This document shows, piece by piece, positions 33,460-38,673 of a DNA stretch of 38,673 nucleotides. Position 1 is the first letter of the stretch. Every line of letters begins with the position of its first letter. The notes under the pieces were generated by a model. The model made no database searches. It was not told the DNA's origin and saw only the letters and a program-made list of their open reading frames with translations. Source of the stretch: DASZVN01 sp035547055 (GTDB taxonomy: Bacteria; Pseudomonadota; Alphaproteobacteria; Rhizobiales; Methylopilaceae); contig DASZVN010000175.1 of the NCBI GenBank assembly GCA_035547055.1, forward strand, positions 1-38,673. Direction: 5' to 3'. Made by a program: the position numbers and the translations under genes.

Positions 33460-33556
33460 GCCGTCATTGCGAGCGAAGCGAAGCAATCCAGGGGCCGTGG
33501 GCGCAGCGCGCGGGACTCCTGGATTGCTTCGTCGCTCCGCTCCTCGCAATGACGGC
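33460..33556. repeat. Inverted repeat of the CGTCATTGCGAGCGAAGCG type
   Basis: The left arm (33460-33492, GCCGTCATTGCGAGCGAAGC, then GAAGCAATCCAGG) and the right arm (33518-33556, CCTGGATTGCTTCGTCG, then CTCGCAATGACGGC) are near-complementary around a 25-nt loop. This sequence type is widespread as an intergenic palindromic repeat in several proteobacteria. It lies between the enolase-family gene and the choline-dehydrogenase-like gene, both on the minus strand, and could form a long RNA hairpin there. Confidence 0.85.
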
Positions 33557-33628
33557 GGCGGCAGCGCTTATAGGTGTGCATCGGCGGAGCCGATGCGCAT
33601 TATGAGCAGGCGTACACACCCTCCATTG

Positions 33629-34798
33629 CTACATCGCGAAATCCTTCAGCGCCTCGGGCTTTGGAGCGAATCCCAGGCCGGGCACCTCGGGCAGCTTCAG
33701 CCAGCCGGCGTCGGCCTGGGGCAGGCCGTCATAGACCGCCTGGCACAGCAGCACCGCCGGATAGTGCCATTCGACCAGGCCGCCGTTCGCGAGGCCGGCG
33801 TGAAGGTGCATGTTGTGGAACGGCCAGGCGCCGCCATTGGCGTAGCCGGCGTTGAACGCCGCCGCCATGCCGGCGATCTTGAGGCACTGGGTGTAGCCGC
33901 CGGTGATGGCGGCGTTGGGCTGCACCACGTCGAGCGCGCCGGCGACGAGAAAGTCGCGGAACCGGAAGGCGAGGCCCTCGTTCTGGCCCGCCGCGAGCGG
34001 GATCGCGGTCTGGCGGCGGAGGTCGGCGAGGAGGTGGACGTCGTTCTGCGTCACCGGCTCCTCGAAGAAGCCGAGGCCGTAGGGCTCCATCATCCGCGCG
34101 AGGCGCTGGGCATGGAACAGGTCGAGGCTGCAATTGGCGTCGACATAGAGCTCGGCGTCCGGGCCGACGGCCTCGCGCACCGCGGCGACGCGGCGGGCAT
34201 CCTCGGCGATCACGTCGGCGATCGGCCGCGGCCGGTCGCGGTGCTGCAGGGCGTCGTGGCCGACCGTCATCTTGAGGCGATGGTGGCCGCGGGCGAGCCA
34301 TGCCTTGGCGGCGGCCGCGAGCTCGTCGCGGTCAAAGAAGTCGAAGCCGAAGGTGGTGTAGAGCGGGACCTTGTCGCGAGCGCCGCCGAACAGCCGCCAC
34401 AGCGGCTGGCCGAGCGCCTTGCCCTTGAGGTCCCACAGCGCGATGTCGAGCGCGGCGATGGCGTGGAGCGCGTAGCCGGTCTGTCCGCGCGGCGCCATGC
34501 GCCAATAGAGCCGGTCCCACAGCCGCTCGTGAGCCATCGCGTCCTCGCCGGCGAGCGCGGGCGCGGCAACGCGGTCGATCGCGGCCGCGACCACCTGGGC
34601 ATCGGTGATCGCGGTGAGGCCGTGGCCGACGAGGCCGCCCGCCGTCTCGATCTCGGCGAGGCAGACCGGCATGAGCTGCCGGCGCGTGCCGGACGGTCCC
34701 TCGATCGCGATCGGCACGGCGAGGGGCCGCGCCTGGACCCGCGCGATCTTCATGTCGGCTGCCGCCGCCGATGCCTGCCGCTTTCTGTCACCTGCCAT
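33629..34798 (-). CDS. Mandelate racemase/muconate lactonizing enzyme family protein
   Basis: Enolase-superfamily enzyme of 389 residues that abstracts a proton alpha to a carboxylate. A capping domain occupies about 15-140 (MKIARVQARPLAVPI, DIALWDLKGKALGQPL). In the barrel, catalytic Lys lies in HRLKMTVG, and metal ligands are Asp in LYVDANCS, Glu in FFEEPVTQND and Glu in AAGQNEG. Late-barrel PNAAITGGYTQ and HNMHLHAG follow. ATG at 34796-34798 has GGGGAGAGG directly upstream; ATG at 34751-34753 begins the conserved region but has a poor SD. The substrate, probably a sugar acid or related acid, is not evident from the sequence. It precedes the choline-dehydrogenase-like gene. Confidence 0.88.
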   Translation of the reverse strand: MAGDRKRQASAAAADMKIARVQARPLAVPIAIEGPSGTRRQLMPVCLAEIETAGGLVGHGLTAITDAQVVAAAIDRVAAPALAGEDAMAHERLWDRLYWRMAPRGQTGYALHAIAALDIALWDLKGKALGQPLWRLFGGARDKVPLYTTFGFDFFDRDELAAAAKAWLARGHHRLKMTVGHDALQHRDRPRPIADVIAEDARRVAAVREAVGPDAELYVDANCSLDLFHAQRLARMMEPYGLGFFEEPVTQNDVHLLADLRRQTAIPLAAGQNEGLAFRFRDFLVAGALDVVQPNAAITGGYTQCLKIAGMAAAFNAGYANGGAWPFHNMHLHAGLANGGLVEWHYPAVLLCQAVYDGLPQADAGWLKLPEVPGLGFAPKPEALKDFAM

Positions 34799-34808
34799 GA
34801 CCTCTCCC

Positions 34809-34917
34809 CGTCATGGCCGGGCGCGTCCCGGCCATCCACGATTTGGGCTGGGCTCGCAGGGTGGGCAAGCACAGCTCGCCCACGTCGTGGGCATCGGCAC
34901 GCCGATGCCCACCCTGC
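34809..34917. repeat. Two adjacent intergenic repeats, one an intact 62-bp element
   Basis: First, CGTCATGGCCGGGCGCGTCC to CCACGA (34809-34841), a small hairpin unit also found in the pair at 37607-37701. Second, an intact element at 34856-34917 with perfect 12-bp arms GCAGGGTGGGCA and TGCCCACCCTGC, and an internal GTGGGCATCGG matching the nested copy at 28139-28312. Both lie between the divergent enolase-family gene and rpmB. Confidence 0.75.
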
Positions 34918-35052
34918 GGACCGTCCGCCTTCGCCTTGACGCCGGCGGCCGGGAAAACCTATACACCCCGCGACTTCGCAATCCTCGGCTCCTGTCGCGG
35001 CGGGCCACGGGCCCCTTCGCCGCAGGAGCCGTCTTCCATGGGAGCACGACGG

Positions 35053-35352
35053 ATGTCGCGCCGCTGCGAGCTGACGGGCAAGGCCGTCCTGACGGGCAAC
35101 CTCGTCAGCCATTCCAACCGCAAGACCCGGCGGCGCTTCCTGCCCAACCTGTGCCGGGTGACGCTGATCTCCGACGTGCTCGGCCGCTCGGTGAAGCTCC
35201 GCATCTCGGCCCACGCGCTGCGTTCGGTCGAGCATCGCGGCGGCCTCGACGCCTTCCTCCTCAAGGCGCGCGACGAGGAGCTGTCGCAGCGGGCGCTGGA
35301 GCTGAAGCGCGAGATCGCCAAGGCCGGCGCCGCCGTCCCGGCCGCCGCCTAG
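35053..35352 (+). CDS. rpmB: 50S ribosomal protein L28
   Basis: Large-subunit ribosomal protein of 99 residues, the usual alphaproteobacterial size. The start MSRRCELTGKAVLTGNLVSH, then NRKTRRRFLPNL, and the C-terminal SAHALRSVEHRGGLDAFLL are characteristic. ATG at 35053 has GGGAG about 9 nt upstream. The frame opens upstream with MGARR but without conservation. It is followed 23 nt later by a queuosine-precursor transporter gene. Confidence 0.97.
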   Translation: MSRRCELTGKAVLTGNLVSHSNRKTRRRFLPNLCRVTLISDVLGRSVKLRISAHALRSVEHRGGLDAFLLKARDEELSQRALELKREIAKAGAAVPAAA

Positions 35353-35375
35353 CGGATTTCGCCCGGCTGCCCGCC

Positions 35376-35990
35376 ATGCCGGAGTGGCGCCTGCGCGACC
35401 TCGTGCTGCCCGCGCTGGCGATGACGGTGGTCGTCGCCGTCTCGAACGTCGCCGTGCAATACCCGGTGCGCCTGTTCGGGCTGGAGCACTACCTCACCTG
35501 GGGCGCGCTGACCTATCCGGTCTCGTTCTTCATCACCGACCTGACAAACCGGCGCTACGGGCCGGGGCTGGCGCGGCGGGTGGTCGCGGTCGGCTTCCTG
35601 TTCGCGGTCCTGCTCTCGCTCGGGCTCGCCGTACCCCGGATCGCGCTGGCCTCGGGCAGCGCCTTCCTGGCCGGCCAGCTTCTCGACATCACGGTGTTCA
35701 ACCGCCTGCGCCGGATGACGTGGTGGCGGGCCCCGCTCGCCTCGAGCCTGATCGGCTCCGCGCTCGACACCGCGATGTTCTTCACCATCGCCTTCGCCGG
35801 CGTCGCGGCGATGTCCGGCCCGACCCACTACACGGTTGCCGGCCTCGCGCTGACGGTGCCGCTCTGGATCGGCCTGGCCTTCTTCGACTATGTCGTGAAG
35901 GCGAGCTGCGCCCTGGTGTCGATGCTGCCCTACGGCGCTCTCCTCGGCGTCGTCCGCCCCGTCGAAGCGGTGGCATCCGGCCGGTCGTAG
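35376..35990 (+). CDS. Queuosine precursor transporter (VUT/YhhQ family)
   Basis: A 204-residue polytopic membrane protein of the VUT/YhhQ (QPTR) family. In E. coli YhhQ takes up preQ0 and preQ1 for queuosine synthesis in tRNA. About six membrane segments are seen. The family pattern is ALTYPVSFFITDLTNRRYGPGLARR, with the conserved D in SFFITDLTN, then ASGSAFLAGQLLDITVFNRLR and SSLIGSALDTAMFFTIAF. ATG at 35376 begins a normal-length protein but lacks a clear SD; it lies 23 nt after rpmB and may be translated from the same mRNA. The strand carries a repeat-rich gap afterwards. Confidence 0.92.
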   Translation: MPEWRLRDLVLPALAMTVVVAVSNVAVQYPVRLFGLEHYLTWGALTYPVSFFITDLTNRRYGPGLARRVVAVGFLFAVLLSLGLAVPRIALASGSAFLAGQLLDITVFNRLRRMTWWRAPLASSLIGSALDTAMFFTIAFAGVAAMSGPTHYTVAGLALTVPLWIGLAFFDYVVKASCALVSMLPYGALLGVVRPVEAVASGRS

Positions 35991-36020
35991 CCCTCCAAGT
36001 CTTCCCGCGCGGGAAGACGA

Positions 36021-36108
36021 CCATGCGAAGCGTGGCGGAAGGGCATCAACGGCACGGCCCCCTCCGGCTCGCCGCGCTCGCCACCTCCCCCCGTTTCACG
36101 GGGAGGAT
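36021..36108. repeat. Inverted copy of the composite repeat
   Basis: CCATGCGAAGCGTGG (36021-36035) and CCCTCCGGCTCGCCGCGCTC to GGGGAGGAT (36059-36107) are the reverse complement, with small changes, of the repeat at 30104-30220. It fills most of the gap between the queuosine-precursor transporter gene and mntR. Confidence 0.7.
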
Positions 36109-36122
36109 CAGTCCCGCACCGC

Positions 36123-36151
36123 TTGAAACTTAGCCTCGGCTATCATATCAG
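36123..36151 (+). promoter_or_regulatory. Candidate mntR promoter
   Basis: TTGAAA (36123-36128) and TATCAG (36146-36151) are separated by 17 nt; they match five and four of six consensus positions. The site lies 22 nt before the mntR GTG, in the AT-rich end of the gap. MntR often represses its own or transporter genes; no clear MntR operator was identified. Confidence 0.45.
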
Positions 36152-36172
36152 CGCGAACAAAAGGATTGCGCC

Positions 36173-36637
36173 GTGGCTGAGCCGACCGCTCGGCGCCGGG
36201 CGGGCGCGGCCGAGGCTGCGCTGATCGACGCCGCGCTGCACAGCGAGAGCTTCCGCCACGCCCGCGAGGCCCGGCGCTCGGAGCTGGCCGAGGACTATGT
36301 CGAGCTGATCGACGACCTCATCGCCGATTGCGGCGAAGCCCGCCAGGTCGACCTCGCCGCCCGCCTCGGCGTCGCCCAGCCGACGGTCGCGAAGATGCTG
36401 CGCCGCCTGGTCGAGGACGGTCTCGTCACGCAGAAGCGCTATCGCGGCGTGTTCCTGACCGAGGCCGGCAAGGCGATGGCGGCGAAGAGCCGGGCGCGCC
36501 ATCGCGTCGTCGAATCCTTCCTGATCGCGCTCGGGATCGACCCCGCCATCGCGCGGCGCGACGCCGAAGGCATCGAGCACCATGTCAGCGCCGAGACGCT
36601 CGACGCCTTCCGCCTGTTCGTCGAGCGCCGGTCGTGA
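36173..36637 (+). CDS. mntR: Manganese-responsive transcriptional regulator MntR
   Basis: DtxR-family metalloregulator of 154 residues, close to E. coli MntR length. An N-terminal helix (ELAEDYVELIDDLIADCGEARQ) leads to a winged helix with VDLAARLGVAQPTVAKMLRRL and the wing RYRGVFLTEAGKAMA. The C-terminal dimerisation and metal-binding region contains ARHRVVESFLIALGID and DAEGIEHHVSAETLDAF. GTG at 36173 has AAGGA 8-9 nt upstream. It is monocistronic here, without mntH or a Mn exporter next to it, so its targets must be elsewhere. Confidence 0.93.
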   Translation: MAEPTARRRAGAAEAALIDAALHSESFRHAREARRSELAEDYVELIDDLIADCGEARQVDLAARLGVAQPTVAKMLRRLVEDGLVTQKRYRGVFLTEAGKAMAAKSRARHRVVESFLIALGIDPAIARRDAEGIEHHVSAETLDAFRLFVERRS

Positions 36638-36712
36638 GGATGTGACCAGGCGGCCTCGCCGGCGGTCCGCGAGCCGACTAAAGTCGCGCCCGACAACAGC
36701 CGGAGGTCGAGG

Positions 36713-37588
36713 ATGACCGACACGCCCGAATACACGCCGCCGAAGGTCTGGACCTGGAACAAGCCCAGCGGCGGCCGCTTCGCCAGCATTAACCGGCCGA
36801 TCGCCGGCCCGACGCACGACAAGGAGCTGCCGGTCGGACGGCACCCGCTCCAGCTCTATTCGCTGGCGACGCCGAACGGCCAGAAGGTCACGATCATGCT
36901 GGAGGAGCTGCTGGCGCTCGGGCACCACGGCGCCGAGTACGACGCGTGGCCGATCAGGATCAACGAGGGCGACCAGTTCGGCTCGGGCTTCGTCGCGATC
37001 AACCCGAACTCCAAGATCCCGGCGCTGCTCGACCGCAGCGGCCCGAAGCCGATCCGGGTGTTCGAATCCGGCGCGATCCTGCTCTATCTCGCCGAGAAGT
37101 TCGGCGCCCTGGTGCCGACCGAGGCGGCGGCGCGCGCGGAATGCCTGTCCTGGCTGTTCTGGCAGATGGGCAGCGCGCCCTATCTCGGCGGCGGCTTCGG
37201 CCATTTCTATGCCTACGCCCCGACCAAGATCGAGTACGCCATCGACCGCTTCACGATGGAGACCAAGCGCCTGCTCGACGTGCTCGACCGCCGGCTCGGC
37301 GAGAGCCGATACGTCGCCGGCGACGCCTACACCATCGCCGACATCGCGATCTTCCCCTGGTATGGCGGCATGGCGAAGGGCTGGTCCTACAACGCGGGGG
37401 AGTTCCTGAGCGTCACGGACTACAAGAACGTCCTGCGCTGGGCCGACATGCTGCTGGAACGGCCGGCGGTGAAGCGCGGCCGCATGGTCAACCGCCTCTC
37501 GGGCGATCCGGCGGAGCAGCTCCACGAGCGCCACGACGCCACCGACTTCGATACCCGGACGCAGGACAAGCTCGCCCCGGCAAGCTGA
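36713..37588 (+). CDS. yghU: Glutathione-dependent disulfide-bond oxidoreductase (YghU-like GST)
   Basis: A 291-residue glutathione S-transferase family protein of the YghU type, which reduces disulfides with glutathione. The N-terminal extension ends in YTPPKVWTWNKPSGGRFASI, a YghU hallmark. The thioredoxin-like domain has LYSLATPNGQKVTIMLEEL, INPNSKIPAL and FESGAILLYLAEKFG, and the helical domain LSWLFWQMGSAPYLGGGFGH, DAYTIADIAIFPWYGG. ATG at 36713 has GGAGG 8 nt upstream. It is 76 nt after mntR in the same direction, perhaps its own unit. A role in oxidative stress is plausible. Confidence 0.94.
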   Translation: MTDTPEYTPPKVWTWNKPSGGRFASINRPIAGPTHDKELPVGRHPLQLYSLATPNGQKVTIMLEELLALGHHGAEYDAWPIRINEGDQFGSGFVAINPNSKIPALLDRSGPKPIRVFESGAILLYLAEKFGALVPTEAAARAECLSWLFWQMGSAPYLGGGFGHFYAYAPTKIEYAIDRFTMETKRLLDVLDRRLGESRYVAGDAYTIADIAIFPWYGGMAKGWSYNAGEFLSVTDYKNVLRWADMLLERPAVKRGRMVNRLSGDPAEQLHERHDATDFDTRTQDKLAPAS

Positions 37589-37606
37589 CCGCCAGGGCGC
37601 CTCCGG

Positions 37607-37701
37607 CCGTCACGCCCGGCCTTGGGCCGGGCATCCACGAGTTTGCAGCACGGCGGCCCGAAGGAAGTCGTGGCTGGCCGGGACGAGCCCGGCCATGACG
37701 G
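37607..37701. repeat. Pair of inverted CGTCAxGCCCGGC repeats
   Basis: CCGTCACGCCCGGC...GGGCATCCACGA (37607-37640) faces TCGTGGCTGGCCGGGACGAG to CATGACGG (37668-37701). Each half is itself a small hairpin of the same family as 34809-34841. The unit lies between the convergent yghU and gamma-glutamyltransferase genes and may help terminate both. Confidence 0.75.
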
Positions 37702-37717
37702 AGAGGCCGTGCCGTGG

Positions 37718-38673
37718 CTAACCGCCGACCGCGACGCCGGCGCGGCGGGGGTCGGCGCCGCCTTCGAGGCGGCCCGGGAAGATGGCGATGCCGTGGAAGC
37801 CGGAGGGAATGTCCTCCGGCCGCACGGCGAAGCCCATGGCGCGGAGCGGCGCGGCGAGCTTCTCGGCCGCCGTGCCGCGCTCGATCTCGACCGGGCCGAA
37901 GCGGTCGAGGACGTTCGGCAGGTCGATCGCCTGCTGCACGTCGAGGTGCCAGTCCATCCAGCCGATCAGCGCCTTCGCCACCAGGCCGATGATGGCGCTG
38001 CCGCCGGGCGTCCCGATCGCGAGCACGGGGCGGCCGTCGCGAAAGACGATGGTCGGCGCCATCGACGAGCGCGGCCGCTTGCCCGGCGCGACCGCGTTCG
38101 CGATCGGGCGGCCGGCGGCATCGTGGGTCGCGAAGGAAAAATCGGTCAGCTCGTTGTTCAGCATGAAGCCGTCGACCATCAGGCGCGCGCCGAAGGCGGA
38201 CTCGATGCTCGAGGTCACCGCGACGACGTTGCCGTCGCGGTCGATGATCGAGAAATGGGTGGTGCTGGGCAGCTCCAGCGCGGCGCCGTCGCCTTCGAGC
38301 CGGGCATGCGACCAGTGGGGCTCGCCCGGCAAGACGCTCGGCAGCGCGCGGTCGCCCTTCAGCAAGGCGGCGCGGGCGCGGAGATAGGCGGGGTCGAGCA
38401 GCCCCGCCGCCGGAACGGGCACGAAGTCGTCGTCGGCGATGTAGCGATCGCGGTCGGCGAAGGCGAGGCGCGAGGCATCGGCAATCAGCCGCCACGCGGC
38501 GGGGCTCGCGGGTCCGAGCGCCGCGAGGTCGTAGGGCTCCAGCGTGCCGAGGATCTCGCCCACGGTCAGCCCGGCCGAGCTCGGCGGGCCCATGCCGCAG
38601 ACCTTGAAGACGCGGTAGGCGACGCAGACCGGCGGCCGTTCCCTCGCCGAGTAGGTGGCGAAGTCGGCGATGG
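37718..38673 (-). CDS. Gamma-glutamyltransferase, partial
   Basis: C-terminal part of a gamma-glutamyltranspeptidase, a periplasmic Ntn-hydrolase that cleaves glutathione and gamma-glutamyl compounds after self-processing. The frame is open to the window end, so the N-terminal signal region and most of the large subunit are missing. Visible parts are VCGMGPPSSAGLT, the processing site with nucleophile Thr in LPSTTHFSIIDRDGN, then VTSSIESAFGARL, GFMLNNELTDFSF, PRSSMAPTIVF and GTPGGSAIIGLV. The stop is at 37718-37720. It is convergent with yghU, another glutathione-linked gene. It is probably intact outside the window. Confidence 0.93.
   Translation of the reverse strand, partial: IADFATYSARERPPVCVAYRVFKVCGMGPPSSAGLTVGEILGTLEPYDLAALGPASPAAWRLIADASRLAFADRDRYIADDDFVPVPAAGLLDPAYLRARAALLKGDRALPSVLPGEPHWSHARLEGDGAALELPSTTHFSIIDRDGNVVAVTSSIESAFGARLMVDGFMLNNELTDFSFATHDAAGRPIANAVAPGKRPRSSMAPTIVFRDGRPVLAIGTPGGSAIIGLVAKALIGWMDWHLDVQQAIDLPNVLDRFGPVEIERGTAAEKLAAPLRAMGFAVRPEDIPSGFHGIAIFPGRLEGGADPRRAGVAVGG

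Noticed and set aside
31697..34939. Open frame of 1080 codons on the plus strand
   Set aside because: It runs opposite two clear minus-strand enzymes with motifs and ribosome sites, has no recognisable domain and its composition is that of a shadow frame.
28139..37701. Dispersed hairpins read as a CRISPR array or as attachment sites
   Set aside because: Copies are kilobases apart, differ in type and orientation, and lack regular spacers or an adjacent integrase or cas gene.

Overview
The window is about 38.7 kb of very GC-rich, densely coding DNA from the chromosome of an alphaproteobacterium, probably Hyphomicrobiales or Rhodospirillales. The support is gene content: an F1-ATPase inhibitor subunit zeta (DUF1476), a CpdR-type single-domain response regulator, a zinc-ribbon/DUF3426 protein next to ftsEX, a DUF2125 protein, an MntR repressor and PurS-type purine synthesis genes. 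Genus and species cannot be told from the sequence. No tRNA, rRNA, CRISPR array, transposase or integrase was seen.

Layout. 1-625 is the edge of foreign or rearranged DNA carrying one small hypothetical gene; it abuts a family 2 glycosyltransferase that has lost its N-terminal part (619-1677). 1.7-6.9 kb holds glpD and a minus-strand run purC, purS, M17 aminopeptidase, marR-type regulator and NlpC/P60 hydrolase. 7.2-10.2 kb has the zeta inhibitor, an HpcH/HpaI aldolase and two tandem secreted SH3-type proteins with very different tails. 10.3-15.1 kb is information processing: mutL, rpsO and pnp, closed by a textbook terminator at 15077-15110. 15.1-19.0 kb has an orphan degenerate HepT-like protein and a translationally coupled three-gene redox operon: duplicated membrane protein, gluconate dehydrogenase subunit-3-like protein and GMC flavoprotein. 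19.1-21.1 kb is a second coupled trio: secreted protein, RNase T2 and rlmJ. 21.3-28.1 kb holds cspA, the cpdR-hpt-zinc ribbon operon on the minus strand, ftsE-ftsX-ydcF-plsC, a ChaC-type gene and a DUF2125 gene. 28.4-30.0 kb encodes a flagellar stator pair. 30.2-34.8 kb holds minus-strand catabolic oxidoreductases and an enolase-superfamily enzyme. The right end has rpmB, a queuosine-precursor transporter, mntR, yghU and a gamma-glutamyltransferase cut by the window edge.

From 28 kb onward most of the gaps between transcription units contain short dispersed repeats of about four families, one apparently nested inside another. To the left of 28 kb such repeats were not noticed.

The best candidate for an undescribed system is 15721-18960. 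The flavoprotein has a C-X5-C-X3-C motif like the iron-sulfur site of FAD-dependent glucose dehydrogenase complexes, and a small-subunit homologue precedes it. No cytochrome c gene is present. In its place, overlapping the small-subunit gene, is a membrane protein made of two copies of one module, each with two conserved histidines. A membrane electron-transfer subunit is a testable inference, not a demonstrated function.
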